Positions 28,392 to 39,591 are shown, numbered from the stretch's first letter. The stretch is 64,000 bases of DNA from Prochlorococcus sp. AG-402-L23 (GCA_003216635.1 QCIO01000002.1:1-64000); one strand, 5' to 3'. The notes: generated by a model not told the origin, from the sequence alone. Translations and numbers: made by a program.

Positions 28392-29126
28392 TTGAATCCA
28401 CAATTATCCCCAAAAGCAATAAGAGAAATCCGAGAAGGAACATGTAATCCTCTTGGTGCGCCCCAAGTTACTACAGATTTAAGCGAAAATATTATATTGA
28501 CAAGTTTAGACGATCTTCATAATTGGGCTAGGCTGAGCAGTCTATGGCCTCTCTTGTATGGAACAGCTTGTTGTTTTATAGAATTTGCTGCCTTAATAGG
28601 ATCTAGATTTGATTTTGATAGATTTGGATTAGTACCTAGAAGCTCGCCAAGGCAAGCAGATTTGCTAATAGTGGCAGGGACAGTAACGATGAAGATGGCT
28701 CCAGCCCTAGTAAGACTTTATGAACAAATGCCTGAACCAAAATATGTAATTGCCATGGGTGCTTGCACAATCACAGGGGGAATGTTCAGCGCAGATTCTA
28801 CAACTGCTGTAAGAGGCGTTGATAAATTGATACCAGTTGATTTATACCTTCCAGGATGTCCACCAAGACCAGAAGCAATTTTTGATGCTGTAATTAAATT
28901 AAGAAAAAAAGTTGGCAATGAATCAATTTTAGAACGCACAAAAACAGAGCAAACTCATAGATACATAACATCTGATCACGAAATGAATCTTGTTTTCTCG
29001 CAAAATACAGGTGAATATTTAAACAAAACTTCAGCTAACTTCATTCCCTCCTCAAAAAAAGAAAAAATAACTGAATTACCTGAAAACACTGAAAAAGCTG
29101 AAATTATTGATACTTTAGAAAATTAA
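28392..29126 (+). CDS. ndhK: NDH-1 complex subunit K
   Basis: Carries the N2 [4Fe-4S] cluster in the peripheral arm of NDH-1. Cluster cysteines are seen in [28 protein letters not shown] and [11 protein letters not shown]. The start is TTG at 28392 ([20 protein letters not shown]), with ndhC ending 4 bases before. The C-terminal 70 residues are polar and poorly conserved, which is normal. Its stop shares one base with the ndhJ start. Confidence 0.97.
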   Translation: MNPQLSPKAIREIREGTCNPLGAPQVTTDLSENIILTSLDDLHNWARLSSLWPLLYGTACCFIEFAALIGSRFDFDRFGLVPRSSPRQADLLIVAGTVTMKMAPALVRLYEQMPEPKYVIAMGACTITGGMFSADSTTAVRGVDKLIPVDLYLPGCPPRPEAIFDAVIKLRKKVGNESILERTKTEQTHRYITSDHEMNLVFSQNTGEYLNKTSANFIPSSKKEKITELPENTEKAEIIDTLEN

Positions 29127-29656
29127 TGGAAAAAGACGGTTTAGCCAAATCCTTAGATACTTCAATAGAAAAAGAAGGCTTGATAAGCCAATCTTTGTCT
29201 AAAGATGGAATTCTAAATCAATCTTTACCTGATGATCACATAGGAATTGAAAACATTTCTGTGGAACCTAACAAATTATATGAAGCAGTATCTGCCTTAA
29301 GAAATTACGGTTTCAACTATCTCCAATGTCAAGGGGGATATGATGAGGGACCAGGCAAAAATCTTGTTAGTTTCTACCATTTTATAACTGTTGATGATTT
29401 AAAAAAAATCGAAAAAATTAAAGAAGTCAGATTAAAAGTTTTCTTAAAAAGAGATTCTGATTTATCAATCCCTAGCTTATATAAAATTTTTAAAGGAAGT
29501 GATTGGCAAGAAAGAGAAACTTTTGATATGTATGGAATAAATTTTATTGATCATCCCAATCCTAAAAGATTATTAATGCCTGAAGATTGGAGAGGATGGC
29601 CATTGCGAAAAGATTATATTCAGCCAGATTTCTATGAACTTCAAGATGCTTATTAA
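29126..29656 (+). CDS. ndhJ: NDH-1 complex subunit J
   Basis: A hydrophilic subunit of NDH-1, the homologue of the 30-kDa complex I subunit. The signature is [20 protein letters not shown] and the C-terminus [18 protein letters not shown] is well conserved (the real residues read [19 protein letters not shown]). The first 45 residues are polar and repetitive. The 176-residue length is usual. It converges on the YvcK-like gene, and both stop codons lie in one TTAA. Confidence 0.96.
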   Translation: MEKDGLAKSLDTSIEKEGLISQSLSKDGILNQSLPDDHIGIENISVEPNKLYEAVSALRNYGFNYLQCQGGYDEGPGKNLVSFYHFITVDDLKKIEKIKEVRLKVFLKRDSDLSIPSLYKIFKGSDWQERETFDMYGINFIDHPNPKRLLMPEDWRGWPLRKDYIQPDFYELQDAY

Positions 29657-31038
29657 TTTAATCTTTTTAATTTGCGGTAAATAAACATAACTGCTCTTGC
29701 TAGTCTCCTTTGATCATGTCTAAGGGTTGGAGTTATTCTTTTTGAATATAATGGTGCTTGCAATACATAATAACCCTCAGATAATAATTTTTCTTTATTA
29801 CATTGGACAGGCTCTGCCCCTCTACTTTCGTAGTAGTCTACTAATGGAGACTTCTCAAATTGAATCTGAGATAAGATTGAGTTAAAAATTCGAGTATTAA
29901 CTCCAAAATTTGATAATTGTTTTTCTATTGCTTTGATATGTTGATAGACATCAAGTCCATCTGTCTCTCCAGGCTGAGTCATCAAATTACTTATATAAAT
30001 TTTAGGAGCATTACTTTGCAATAAGGCATCTACTATCTCTGGTACTAACAGATTAGGCAATAAAGAAGTGTATAGACTACCTGGGCCAAGAACAATTAAA
30101 TCAGCATCTTTTATAGATTCAAGAGCACTTGGAAGAGCTGAAGGATTTTCTGGTAGGTAACCAATCCTCGAAATTAATTTCTTAGATTTACTGATATTGC
30201 TTTCACCAAAAATTTTTTCACCATCTTCTAATTCGGCCCATAACATGACATCAATATTTGTTGCCGGTAAAACTTGACCTTGTACCGCTAAAACCTTACT
30301 TGAGGCTTGAACTGCTTTTTCTAAACTACCTGTAATTGTTGTTAAAGCAGACAAGAATAGATTTCCAAAACTATGACCTTCTAGACCACTTCCCCCTGAA
30401 AATCTGTACTGAAATAATCTAGTTAAAGTAGGTTCTTCGTTTGATAAGGCTGCCAAACAATTTCTAATATCTCCTGGAGGTTGCACACCTAATTGTTTTC
30501 TGAGAATTCCACTACTGCCACCATCATCAGATACAGTTACGATTGCTGTAATATTACTACTGTAATTTTTTAAGCCTTTTAGTAAAGTAGATAAGCCTGT
30601 GCCTCCCCCAATTGCAACAATATTTGGGCCTCTGTTTAATTTACTTTTAACTCTTAATGCATCAACTAAAAATGTATCTTTTTCTGGAACAAGCGCTTTT
30701 TGAATTGAATTAATACTTCTATTTTGTCCAATCCCTATTAATAATATTCCAATAACAAAAATCAATGGCCCCATCAATGAAACAGGCAAAATACTAGTTA
30801 AACCTGTAATTACCGAAAAAAAGATTTCAATAAGCCAATAGAGCGGTCTTAAATTTGTCCAAATTGCCACGCCTAATAATGTAGTCAAAAAACCTATCGC
30901 AGATGTAAGCATCCATCTTTTTATTACCAAACCTGGCAAAAGCCAACTCAAAATTCTTAAGATTTTCTTCAATAAGTCAAAATTAGACTTTTTAAAATTT
31001 TCATAGTATCTTCTTACCCTTTTTTTACGCTTATTCAT
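29653..31038 (-). CDS. YvcK/CofD-like protein with membrane anchor
   Basis: A gluconeogenesis-factor/YvcK-family protein, which in Bacillus binds UDP-sugars and influences cell-wall metabolism. The N-terminal 100 residues are basic and then have two hydrophobic segments ([19 protein letters not shown] and [18 protein letters not shown]). The nucleotide-binding fold is seen in [39 protein letters not shown] and [33 protein letters not shown] is the other family signature. The two helices are an addition to the soluble Bacillus form but are typical of cyanobacterial homologues. The function in this organism is inferred. Confidence 0.85.
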   Translation of the reverse strand: MNKRKKRVRRYYENFKKSNFDLLKKILRILSWLLPGLVIKRWMLTSAIGFLTTLLGVAIWTNLRPLYWLIEIFFSVITGLTSILPVSLMGPLIFVIGILLIGIGQNRSINSIQKALVPEKDTFLVDALRVKSKLNRGPNIVAIGGGTGLSTLLKGLKNYSSNITAIVTVSDDGGSSGILRKQLGVQPPGDIRNCLAALSNEEPTLTRLFQYRFSGGSGLEGHSFGNLFLSALTTITGSLEKAVQASSKVLAVQGQVLPATNIDVMLWAELEDGEKIFGESNISKSKKLISRIGYLPENPSALPSALESIKDADLIVLGPGSLYTSLLPNLLVPEIVDALLQSNAPKIYISNLMTQPGETDGLDVYQHIKAIEKQLSNFGVNTRIFNSILSQIQFEKSPLVDYYESRGAEPVQCNKEKLLSEGYYVLQAPLYSKRITPTLRHDQRRLARAVMFIYRKLKRLN

Positions 31039-31169
31039 TAAAAAACCTCTTAAAATATTTTTCTCAAATTTGAAAATTATATAGAACCATTATAAATCAA
31101 ATTCATACATCCTTTTTTTATTTCTAAAAATAGGCAAAATGATATATATAGATTCTCTTTATATAAGTT

Positions 31170-31955
31170 TTGAAAAAATCAAAACATGCAGTTGAAACAA
31201 AAAACCTCTCAATAAGCTGGGGCGAAGTTAATGTGCTTAATCAAATAAATTTTGAACTTAATGATGGAGAGAAATTAGCTATTGTTGGCCCCTCAGGTTC
31301 TGGTAAATCAACCATATTAAAAATTTTAGCAGGACTCATTTTACCTACCAAAGGAGAATTAAGAATATTTGGTGAGAAGCAAACATATTTGAGATTAGAT
31401 CAAAATAATCCACCTGATGTAAGACTAGTTTTTCAGAACCCCGCTTTATTAGGATCTTTAACTATTGAAGAAAATGTAGGTTTTCTCCTTAAGAGAAATA
31501 AAAACCTATCTACAAAGTTAATTCATGAAATAGTATGTGAATGCTTAGCTGAGGTAGGATTATTTAATGTTGAGAATAAACTTCCAAATGAATTAAGCGG
31601 AGGCATGCAAAAAAGGGTTAGTTTTGCTAGAGCATTAATTACTGATCAAACTCTCAATGCAAAGTCTAAACCTTTATTACTTTTTGATGAACCAACTGCC
31701 GGCCTTGATCCAATTGCCTCATCAAGAATTGAAGATTTAATTAATAAAACAAATGATAAAGCTAGCGGATCATCTATTGTAGTTAGCCATGTTCTTAGTA
31801 CTATAGAAAGGACTTCAGATAAAGTTTTAATGCTTTATGGAGGCAAATTCAGATGGGCAGGCTCGATTGATGAGTTTAAAAAGAGTAAAGATCCCTATGT
31901 ATTTCAATTTAGGAATGGAAAACTTGATGGTCCAATGCAACCCATAGACATTTAG
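31170..31955 (+). CDS. ABC transporter ATPase, Mla/TGD3-type lipid transport
   Basis: The ATPase of a retrograde lipid or membrane-asymmetry ABC system like MlaF or chloroplast TGD3. Walker A is VGPSGSGKSTILKIL, the Q-loop region is LVFQNPALLGSL, the signature is LSGGMQKRVSFARAL and Walker B is LLLFDEPTAGLDP. The start is TTG at 31170. The MlaD-type gene begins 5 bases after its stop, which gives the functional context. The matching MlaE-type permease is not in the window. Confidence 0.87.
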   Translation: MKKSKHAVETKNLSISWGEVNVLNQINFELNDGEKLAIVGPSGSGKSTILKILAGLILPTKGELRIFGEKQTYLRLDQNNPPDVRLVFQNPALLGSLTIEENVGFLLKRNKNLSTKLIHEIVCECLAEVGLFNVENKLPNELSGGMQKRVSFARALITDQTLNAKSKPLLLFDEPTAGLDPIASSRIEDLINKTNDKASGSSIVVSHVLSTIERTSDKVLMLYGGKFRWAGSIDEFKKSKDPYVFQFRNGKLDGPMQPIDI

Positions 31956-31960
31956 AAATT

Positions 31961-32806
31961 ATGCGTAGAAGCTTACGAGATTCAATAGTTGGTTTTTCCT
32001 TATTAGGTGGAATTTTAATATTCACATTTTTTTCTTTTTGGCTAAGAGGAGTAAGATTATCTTCAAAAAATTGGCACCTCTTTGCTGAATTCAATAACGC
32101 AAGCGGTTTATCAAAAAAATCTCCAGTTACCTATAGAGGAATTTTAGTAGGATCGATAGAAGATATCTTATTTACGAATGAATCAATTAAAGCAAAATTA
32201 GTTTTAAATAATCCTGAAATTATTCTTCCAAGGCCAGCATTTGCGAGAGTAGTTACAAATTCTTTCCTTGGAGGAGATGTGCAAGTTGCTTTAGAAACTA
32301 GTGACAAGACAATTCCAAAAAAGATTGCAAAACCCATATCCGAAAAATGCGATAGCAAATTAATTATTTGTCAGGGAGACACAATCACAGGCAAACAACT
32401 ATCAAGTCTCTCAAATATAACTAATAGAATAAGTCAACTTTTAAAAGAAACAAATCAAGAAAACTTAATTGAGAACATCCTCAAATCAATTGACCTATTT
32501 GATAGAACTCAAGAGAATCTTGATGAATTAATTTATTTATCGAAACAAGAAATTCAAAGAGTGGAACCTTTAATAAAAGAAATTACAATTGCTGCTAATC
32601 ATTTAAATAACATTTTGTCTACTATCGATGACAAAGAAACCCTGAATGACATTAAATTGACAATTAATGCTGCTAGGTCTATTTCAAACAAAATAGATGG
32701 TATGAGTAATGATTTTGAAAAATTAACTCAAGATAAAGAATTAACTAAATCTATAAGAGATTTAACGATTGGACTTTCAAAATTCCTCAACGAAATTTAC
32801 CCATAA
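31961..32806 (+). CDS. MlaD/MCE-domain protein (TGD2-like)
   Basis: A membrane-anchored substrate-binding subunit of an Mla/TGD lipid transporter. One N-terminal helix (VGFSLLGGILIFTFFSFWL) is followed by an MCE domain (residues about 35-110: FNNASGLSKKSPVTYRGILV, AFARVVTNSFLGGDVQVAL). A long helical C-terminal region (residues 140-280) lacks strong motifs and probably forms coiled coils. Length 281. Its stop is 6 bases from that of chlD on the other strand. Confidence 0.88.
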   Translation: MRRSLRDSIVGFSLLGGILIFTFFSFWLRGVRLSSKNWHLFAEFNNASGLSKKSPVTYRGILVGSIEDILFTNESIKAKLVLNNPEIILPRPAFARVVTNSFLGGDVQVALETSDKTIPKKIAKPISEKCDSKLIICQGDTITGKQLSSLSNITNRISQLLKETNQENLIENILKSIDLFDRTQENLDELIYLSKQEIQRVEPLIKEITIAANHLNNILSTIDDKETLNDIKLTINAARSISNKIDGMSNDFEKLTQDKELTKSIRDLTIGLSKFLNEIYP

Positions 32807-32812
32807 AAATAT

Positions 32813-34990
32813 TTAGAATTCATTTATAGCATTTAAAGCCATAGCAGCGATTGCTTTATCTGTAGCTTTTGGCAGTTGGACATATTTCCCTTGAGCTGCC
32901 TCTGCTAATTCTTTACCAAATCCACTTGCAATGAATTTTCTTTCTGTATCAATTATCAAAAGTTTTATCCCAAGCATGGGATATTTTGCTGCAATATCAA
33001 GAACTTCTTGCTTTAAATTAGCATTTGAATTATCGTTTTCTTCAACCTCCTTTTGTCCTAGAGATAATCCCAATGGAACATTTCCTCTTCCATCGGTAAT
33101 CCCAACAACAATAACCTGACCTATATCTCCAGTAGATAGAGCATTTTTTGCTACTTTTGCTGATTGTGTTAGTCCGTGAGCTAAAGGGGATCCACCTCCG
33201 CAAGGCATTGTTTCTAGCCTTCTTTTCGCTGCAGTTATTGATCTTGTTGGAGGTAAAAGAACTTCTGCTTGATTACCTCTAAAGGGAATAAGAGCTACTT
33301 CATCTCTATTCTCATATGCCTCTGTTAAAAGTCTTATTACAGCGCCTTTGGCACTTTGCATTCTATTTAAAGCCATAGAGCCGCTAGCATCAACCAGAAA
33401 AATCACTAAAGCTCCCGCTTTTTTTTGAAGAAGCTTAGCCCTAAAATCATTTTCTTCTATGATTATTGATTTATTAGGATTCCTTAATCTTCGTGATTTT
33501 TGATAAGGAGCTGCAGCTCGCAAAGTGGCATCTACCGCAATTCTTTTTACTTTACCTCTTGGAATTATAGGTTTCACATACCTTCCTCTACTATCACTGA
33601 ATATCACTGATCTACTTCCACTATTTCCGGCTTTTGCTTTAGCTGATGAAAAAAGCAATAAATCAGGATCAACCATACATGCCTCAGGATCTAATATGAA
33701 TTCTTCAGGTATTTCGGGAGTAGATTCTTCTTCTCCATCAGAATTATCTTCTTCTTGTTCTTGGTCTTGCTCATTATCATTTTCATTAGCCTCAGGTTCA
33801 GACTCTTCATTTTTTGATTGAGGTGGAGGTGGGGGACTCTGATCCTCTGGAGGGGGTGGTTGAATATCATCATCATCTGGAGGAATTTGCATTGCTCGTG
33901 GGAGAATAACTAACCTAACTGCGACTTTTAAGTCTTCAGAATTTACATTCTCATCGCCTCGAAGAGCTGCATTAGCCTTTGCTACTTTTACTGCAAATAA
34001 TTCTGACCTATGCCCTTCTACTCCTCCTCTAAGAGCTTCATTCACTAAATAGGTAATTTGCTCTTTTGTTATCTTGACATCCTTTAACCATTGCCTTGCC
34101 AAAATCAATTGAGTGGATAAATTATCTGATTCTTCAGACCATTTTTCTGAAAATTTAATATTATTTTCTGCGTGCGATAAAACAGATTTTGTAATCTCAA
34201 CTCTTTGAGCATTATCAATAGATTGATCTGCGGAAAGCACGATGGCAAAACGATCTAAAACATGATCTCTTAGAGCGCCTTCTTCAGGATTATAAGTTGC
34301 TATTAAAAGTGACTTACAAGGATGAGAAAGGCTTAAACCATCTCTTTCAATATTATTTTTCTCTCTTCCTGTGGCTTCAAGAATTAAATTTACAATGCCA
34401 TCATCCAATAAATTTATATCGTCTACATAAAGAACACCTCTATGAGCCTCCGCTAAAATTCCAGGTTGAAAAACTTGTTCCCCCGTACTTAATGATGCGG
34501 CGACGTCAATTGATCCAACAAGCCTGTCTTCAGTTATGCCAATGGGAACTTGAATAAATGGAGCCTCTTTTACTTTTTTCGGAATTTCTTCAATTTGATT
34601 CAAATAATCACTTCCAATTACCTCCTCCAACAATTTATTAGTACTAATATCCCATTCCTCTGGTTTATCTGGATCTAGGTTCCTACCAATAGGTCTCAAT
34701 GAAGTATTACTATTTCTCATAGTTAGCTTTTCCAGTATTGATTCGTTATCTAATACCTCTACAGGAGGGAGTAAAGTATGCAAACCCCTAGCTAATACTG
34801 ACTTACCAGTACCTCTTCCGCCAGCGATAACCACTCCTCCCAAACTGGGATCAACTGCTGCCAAAAGCAAAGATAACTTCAATAAACTATGCCCTGTAAT
34901 TGCCGCCAAAGGGAAAGCTCTAAAAGAATCCTTTGAATTCATTAAATCTTTTATTTCTCCTTTTTCTTTTAACTCGGGGTTCAAAATCAC
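32813..34990 (-). CDS. chlD: Magnesium chelatase subunit D
   Basis: ChlD, with ChlI and ChlH, inserts magnesium into protoporphyrin IX in chlorophyll synthesis. An AAA+ domain ([36 protein letters not shown]) is joined by a Pro-rich, highly acidic linker (residues about 375-435) to a C-terminal integrin-I domain with the MIDAS motif [14 protein letters not shown]. The frame begins with GTG at 34990. ATG at 34942 ([20 protein letters not shown]) is an equally likely start and fits the family better. Length 725 or 709. Divergent from folK. Confidence 0.96.
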   Translation of the reverse strand: MILNPELKEKGEIKDLMNSKDSFRAFPLAAITGHSLLKLSLLLAAVDPSLGGVVIAGGRGTGKSVLARGLHTLLPPVEVLDNESILEKLTMRNSNTSLRPIGRNLDPDKPEEWDISTNKLLEEVIGSDYLNQIEEIPKKVKEAPFIQVPIGITEDRLVGSIDVAASLSTGEQVFQPGILAEAHRGVLYVDDINLLDDGIVNLILEATGREKNNIERDGLSLSHPCKSLLIATYNPEEGALRDHVLDRFAIVLSADQSIDNAQRVEITKSVLSHAENNIKFSEKWSEESDNLSTQLILARQWLKDVKITKEQITYLVNEALRGGVEGHRSELFAVKVAKANAALRGDENVNSEDLKVAVRLVILPRAMQIPPDDDDIQPPPPEDQSPPPPPQSKNEESEPEANENDNEQDQEQEEDNSDGEEESTPEIPEEFILDPEACMVDPDLLLFSSAKAKAGNSGSRSVIFSDSRGRYVKPIIPRGKVKRIAVDATLRAAAPYQKSRRLRNPNKSIIIEENDFRAKLLQKKAGALVIFLVDASGSMALNRMQSAKGAVIRLLTEAYENRDEVALIPFRGNQAEVLLPPTRSITAAKRRLETMPCGGGSPLAHGLTQSAKVAKNALSTGDIGQVIVVGITDGRGNVPLGLSLGQKEVEENDNSNANLKQEVLDIAAKYPMLGIKLLIIDTERKFIASGFGKELAEAAQGKYVQLPKATDKAIAAMALNAINEF

Positions 34991-35026
34991 TTTAAAAATG
35001 CCTGATATAGAATTTATCCAATAACT

Positions 35027-35605
35027 TTGTTTTTTGTAGTGGAATTATCAAATCTTAATATCAAAAATGGACTATGTATATCCCTCGGAGCAAATATTGA
35101 TAGTAAATTCGGAAGCCCTCTTGAGTCACTATTAATGTGCAAACCAAAAATAGAAGAAATAATAAATGAATGGGGAGATAATTCCAACAAACATAAAGAA
35201 GAGAAAAGAAAATTTCATGCAAATTTTTTTTGGTCTTCAATTTATGAGACATTACCTCATGGAGTTGAAAATGAGCAGCCAAATTATTTAAATACTCTAT
35301 TGCTTATAAAAAGTAATTCTTTTCCAAAACCATCAAATAAAAAGGCGAAATTACTTTTAAAAGAGCTAAAAAAATTAGAGAGATTCTTCGGAAGAGAAAA
35401 GACGCCAAAGGGTAAGAAATGGCTATCAAGATGTCTCGATTTAGATATTCTTTGGTGGGAAGATTTTCATACAGTTGACGAGGAATTAACATTACCACAC
35501 CCTAGATTCATGAATCGGAATTTCGTTATTACGCCACTATCTGAAATCTTAAGTAGAAGCCAAAAAATCAAAAAGTTTGATAACTCAAAATGGTCTATTA
35601 AATGA
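35027..35605 (+). CDS. folK: Dihydropterin pyrophosphokinase
   Basis: Transfers pyrophosphate from ATP to 6-hydroxymethyl-dihydropterin in folate synthesis. Motifs are [12 protein letters not shown] at the N-terminus, [30 protein letters not shown] with the metal-binding Asp pair, and [19 protein letters not shown]. The frame opens with TTG at 35027; GTG at 35039 is an alternative start. Divergent from chlD. The frame of the Nudix gene overlaps its end only as an unused extension. Confidence 0.92.
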   Translation: MFFVVELSNLNIKNGLCISLGANIDSKFGSPLESLLMCKPKIEEIINEWGDNSNKHKEEKRKFHANFFWSSIYETLPHGVENEQPNYLNTLLLIKSNSFPKPSNKKAKLLLKELKKLERFFGREKTPKGKKWLSRCLDLDILWWEDFHTVDEELTLPHPRFMNRNFVITPLSEILSRSQKIKKFDNSKWSIK

Positions 35606-35651
35606 TCTACAAAACGAAAAAATAACTGTTAGGATTTTTTTATTTAGAGTT

Positions 35652-36215
35652 ATGAGTGATAATCTTTATTCCAAAAAGGCAATTATTAAAGAAAGAATAT
35701 CTGAGTTGAAAACAACTAAATTTAGATTTGAAATAAATAGACTTCAACTCCCAAATGGACACGAAGGCGAATATGGCCAAATAATATTTCCTAATGCTGC
35801 ATTAGCAGTGCCAATTACGGCTGATAATAAAGTTATACTTCTACGTCAATATAGATTTGCAGTATCAAGGTATTTATTGGAATTCCCAGCAGGTACCTTA
35901 GAAATAGGCGAAACACCTATTAATTCAATTAAAAGAGAAATACAAGAAGAGGCTGGATTTAGTGCAGAAAAATGGGATCAATTAGGATCTCTAGTCAATG
36001 CTCCTGGATATTCAGATGAAGTGATTCATTTATTTCTTGCTAGAGAGTTAAGCAAATTAAATTCCGAGGTTAAAGGAGATTTAGATGAAGATATAAAAGT
36101 ATTAATGATGGATCCCGAAGAACTAGATAATCTTATTTCTAGTGGAGATGAAATTCTTGATGCTAAAACTGTTACCGCTTGGTTTAGAGCAAAACAATTT
36201 TTAGATCAATTATGA
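35652..36215 (+). CDS. Nudix hydrolase, ADP-ribose pyrophosphatase-like
   Basis: Hydrolyses nucleoside diphosphate derivatives, most likely ADP-ribose. The Nudix box is complete: GTLEIGETPINSIKREIQEE followed by AGF fits G-x5-E-x7-RE-U-x-EE-x-GU. LRQYRFAVSRYLLEFPAG and GYSDEVIHLFLAREL are typical of ADP-ribose pyrophosphatases. The ATG at 35652 (MSDNLYSKKAIIKERI) gives 187 residues. The photolyase starts 4 bases before its end. Confidence 0.88.
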   Translation: MSDNLYSKKAIIKERISELKTTKFRFEINRLQLPNGHEGEYGQIIFPNAALAVPITADNKVILLRQYRFAVSRYLLEFPAGTLEIGETPINSIKREIQEEAGFSAEKWDQLGSLVNAPGYSDEVIHLFLARELSKLNSEVKGDLDEDIKVLMMDPEELDNLISSGDEILDAKTVTAWFRAKQFLDQL

Positions 36216-37648
36216 ATAACCCTAGAATACTTTTCTGGCATAGAAAGGATCTAAGAATAAATGATAATCAAGCTTTAATAAAAGCATTTTCATTATCAAA
36301 TGTTATTACTTCAACTTATGTATTAGATAAAAACTACACACACGATTTTAATGCGAATTCAAGAGCTTGGTTTCTAGTAAATTCGCTTCAAGAATTAGGA
36401 AATAATTGGAAAAAAATGGGCAGTAGACTAGTTATTGAAGAAGGAGATCCGATATTAATAATTCCTCAATTAGCAAAGACAATAGATGCTAAATTTGTTG
36501 TTTGGAATAAATCAATTGAACCTTATGAGATTAATCGAGATTTACAAATAAAAAAAAATTTAAAAGAAAAAAATATTAAAGTTATTGAATCCTGGGATCA
36601 CTTATTAGTAGAACCTTCAAAAATATTTTCAGGGAATAACAAACCTTATTCAGTTTATGGACCTTTTTATAAAAACCTTAAATCAAAAATGAATTTATTA
36701 GGTTCATATGATCAAGATAAAGTTTATTTCGATTTTAGAGATATAGATAATAAACTTAAAGAAAATAAGAAAATAAATTCATCTGATTCGGTATTAGAGA
36801 AATTCCTCAAAAATATCAAATTTAGTGGTTCGAATATTTGTCCATGTAGACCGGGAGAAAATGCTGCAGGAACATTATTAGAAAACTTCATTAACGAAAA
36901 AAAAATATATTCTTATAATTCTGCGAGAGATTTACCTTCCCATAATGGGACCTCTTTTTTAAGTGCATCTCTAAGGTTCGGCACCATCAGCATTAGAAAA
37001 GTTTGGAACGCCACATTAAATTTAAATTCGGATTTTGAAAATCAAGAAAATTACCTATCTATTGAAACTTGGCAAAAAGAACTTGTTTGGCGTGAATTTT
37101 ATCAACATTGCTTATTCCATTTCCCAGAGCTAGAGAAAGGTCCATATAGAAAAAAATGGGATCAATTCCCTTGGCAAAACAACAATGAATGGTTTAAACA
37201 TTGGAGCAACGGAGAGACCGGAGTACCTATAGTTGATGCTGCAATGCGTCAACTAAATAGTACTGGCTGGATGCATAACAGATGTCGAATGATAGTCGCT
37301 TCATTTCTGGTGAAAGATCTTATATGCAATTGGCAAATGGGAGAGAAAAAATTTATGGAGACATTGGTTGATGGAGACTTAGCTGCAAATAATGGGGGAT
37401 GGCAGTGGAGCGCGAGTAGCGGTATGGACCCAAAACCACTTAGAATTTTTAATCCATATACCCAAGCAAAAAAATTTGATCCTATTTGCGAATATATAAA
37501 ATATTGGATTCCTGAATTATCTAAAGTGTCAAATTCAGACCTATTAAATGGGGAGATATCTAATTTAGAAAAAAATAATTATTCAAGCCCTATTGTCAAT
37601 CACAACATACAACAAAGATTATTTAAGTCAATTTATGCTGAAATTTGA
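36212..37648 (+). CDS. phrB: Deoxyribodipyrimidine photolyase/cryptochrome family
   Basis: A flavoprotein that splits pyrimidine dimers in DNA with blue light. The N-terminal alpha/beta domain (ILFWHRKDLRINDNQALIKA) binds the antenna cofactor. The helical domain holds the FAD and DNA-contact segments: TWQKELVWREFYQHCLFHFP, GETGVPIVDAAMRQLNSTGW, MHNRCRMIVASFLVKDL and DLAANNGGWQWSASSGMDPK. These fit the class I CPD photolyase branch. The ATG overlaps the Nudix stop by 4 bases. High-light populations near the surface would need it. A 16-base overlap joins it to the convergent aminotransferase. Confidence 0.92.
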   Translation: MNNPRILFWHRKDLRINDNQALIKAFSLSNVITSTYVLDKNYTHDFNANSRAWFLVNSLQELGNNWKKMGSRLVIEEGDPILIIPQLAKTIDAKFVVWNKSIEPYEINRDLQIKKNLKEKNIKVIESWDHLLVEPSKIFSGNNKPYSVYGPFYKNLKSKMNLLGSYDQDKVYFDFRDIDNKLKENKKINSSDSVLEKFLKNIKFSGSNICPCRPGENAAGTLLENFINEKKIYSYNSARDLPSHNGTSFLSASLRFGTISIRKVWNATLNLNSDFENQENYLSIETWQKELVWREFYQHCLFHFPELEKGPYRKKWDQFPWQNNNEWFKHWSNGETGVPIVDAAMRQLNSTGWMHNRCRMIVASFLVKDLICNWQMGEKKFMETLVDGDLAANNGGWQWSASSGMDPKPLRIFNPYTQAKKFDPICEYIKYWIPELSKVSNSDLLNGEISNLEKNNYSSPIVNHNIQQRLFKSIYAEI

Positions 37649-38838
37649 ATTTCCCCTATACAATTCTTTAAAACTTTATTTAAATTTTCTGCTACATAAA
37701 CTTGCTCTTCATAAGAAATTTCAGGAAACATTGGAAGACTAAGAACTTCTGTACAAATTCTCTCTGTATTTATTAGTTTTGTTCTAGAAAAATTTTTATT
37801 TTTGTAAGCTATTTGTGCGTGTATTGGAATTGGATAGTAAATAATTGAATTAATACCTTTATCAAAAAGTTGTTGTTTTACCAAATTCCTTAAGGAATAG
37901 TATTTTTTGCAATCAGTATCAAATAAATTTGAAAAATCTTCTTTTAAAAAATATTTATCGTTTCTTAATTTGATGACAAATTGATTCCAAGAATGAGAAA
38001 TTGAATCAGAGCTAATTTTTGGAAAACTAATAAATGGATTTTTTTCTAATAAATTAAGATAATTATTGGCGATTTTTTGACGATTATTAATCCACTTAGA
38101 AATATATTTAATTTTGATGTTTAATATTGCGGCTTGAATGGTATCAAGTCTGCTGTTATATCCAATTTGAGTATGGTGATATCTTATTGGGCTACCATGA
38201 ACAGCTAGTTCTCTAATTTTTTTGGCAATCTTCTGATCTGAAGTTGTTAGTGCTCCACCATCTCCAGCAGCTCCTAAATTTTTAGTAGGGAAAAAGCTAA
38301 AACAACCTATATCACCGATACTACCAACTTTAGAATTTTCCCACATTGTGCATGTTGCCTGAGCACAATCTTCGATTACTTTTAAGTCATATTTGTTGGC
38401 CAATGATTTTATTAAGGTCATATTCACTGCATTCCCAAATAGATGAACTGGCATAATTGCCTTGGTATTAGAATTTATTTCTTGTTCTATTAGTTCAGTA
38501 TTAATGAGATAAGTTTCAGGATCTATATCTACCAAAACAGGATTAGCACCAACTGCACTAATAGCCTCTGCAGTCGCAAAAAAGCTAAAAGATGAGGTAA
38601 TAACTTCGTCACCCACTCCAATATCTAATGCGCGCAAAGCCAAAACTAAAGCATCAGTTCCACTGTTACATCCAATAGTATTTTTAACGCCAATCAGATT
38701 AGAAAAACTCTCCTCAAATTGAGCAATCTCTTGTCCTCCAATATACTGGCCCCCTTTTAAAACTTTAGAAACCTCACTCTCAATTTCAGAGCCAATTTCT
38801 TGAAACTGCCTATTTAAAGTAAATGGAGGTATTTGCAT
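37633..38838 (-). CDS. DegT/DnrJ/EryC1 family sugar aminotransferase
   Basis: A PLP-dependent enzyme that usually aminates keto-sugar nucleotides. Motifs are IGCNSGTDALVLALRALDIG, GDEVITSSFSFFATAEAI, VIEDCAQATCTMWENSKVGS and the Schiff-base lysine in SFFPTKNLGAAGDGGAL. The 401-residue length is typical. No sugar-nucleotide gene cluster surrounds it, so the exact substrate and the surface glycan served are unknown. The Gfo/Idh oxidoreductase at 49036 could act in a similar pathway but is not adjacent. Confidence 0.9.
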   Translation of the reverse strand: MQIPPFTLNRQFQEIGSEIESEVSKVLKGGQYIGGQEIAQFEESFSNLIGVKNTIGCNSGTDALVLALRALDIGVGDEVITSSFSFFATAEAISAVGANPVLVDIDPETYLINTELIEQEINSNTKAIMPVHLFGNAVNMTLIKSLANKYDLKVIEDCAQATCTMWENSKVGSIGDIGCFSFFPTKNLGAAGDGGALTTSDQKIAKKIRELAVHGSPIRYHHTQIGYNSRLDTIQAAILNIKIKYISKWINNRQKIANNYLNLLEKNPFISFPKISSDSISHSWNQFVIKLRNDKYFLKEDFSNLFDTDCKKYYSLRNLVKQQLFDKGINSIIYYPIPIHAQIAYKNKNFSRTKLINTERICTEVLSLPMFPEISYEEQVYVAENLNKVLKNCIGEIQISA

Positions 38839-38891
38839 AGTGAATATATTAACCCTAAACCATATTTGTATGGGTAAAAAAACATTTTAAT

Positions 38892-39485
38892 TCATTTAAA
38901 CCAACTCGGTTCTTTTCCAGGAGTCCATTTAATATTGCAACCTAAAGAGGGCTTCTGATTTAAAGGATAAGAATTATCTTGATTCAAATCTCTTACAGCA
39001 GAGCGCAAATCTTCACCAGACAGAAGGATATTATTACCTGGTCTACTATCGTCTAATTGGCCATGATAAAACAATAAAAAATCACCATCTCCTTCATTTG
39101 AAAAAAGATAAAAATCCGGGGTACAAGCCGCTTTTAACTCTTTAGCAAATTTTTGATTTTCATCATATAGATAAGGAAAACTCCATCCCTGTAATTGTGC
39201 TTGTAATTTCAGATTTTCAGGAGAATCTGAAGGATGAGAGACAATATCATTACTAGAAATTGCAACTGTTTGAACTGTATTTTCAATTTCTTTACTTAAG
39301 GTGAAAATTTGATTCTCAATATATTTAACAAATGGACAATGAGCACAAATAAACATTAAAAGTAAATGCCGATTATCTAGATTATGAGAATTAAAATATT
39401 GATTATTTGAAGAGTTAGCATTTAGCATTTCGAAATAAGGTAATTGAAAACCTAATTCCAAAACCATAGAATTTGTTCTGACCAT
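38892..39485 (-). CDS. Thioredoxin-fold protein (AhpC/TSA-like)
   Basis: A soluble 197-residue protein with a thioredoxin fold. LLLMFICAHCPFVKYIENQ carries a CxxC pair at the usual redox-active position, followed by the helix, TVQTVAISSNDIVSHPSDSP, the WSFPYLYDENQKFAKELKAA segment and the cis-Pro region CTPDFYLF. It fits the redoxin family seen in many bacteria. The substrate is unknown. Divergent from fabI. Confidence 0.8.
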   Translation of the reverse strand: MVRTNSMVLELGFQLPYFEMLNANSSNNQYFNSHNLDNRHLLLMFICAHCPFVKYIENQIFTLSKEIENTVQTVAISSNDIVSHPSDSPENLKLQAQLQGWSFPYLYDENQKFAKELKAACTPDFYLFSNEGDGDFLLFYHGQLDDSRPGNNILLSGEDLRSAVRDLNQDNSYPLNQKPSLGCNIKWTPGKEPSWFK

Positions 39486-39591
39486 TTTTAAGTTAAATAT
39501 TCTTTGATATTTGAAAATTATTGTATATTTTGCAGTAATCCGTAAAGATAGGTACTTTTATATAGGAGAATATATAGAAATAATAAACAAA

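Noticed and set aside
33525-33876. Two open frames around the chlD linker
   Set aside because: They are reverse or shifted readings of the repetitive acidic, Pro-rich linker of ChlD.
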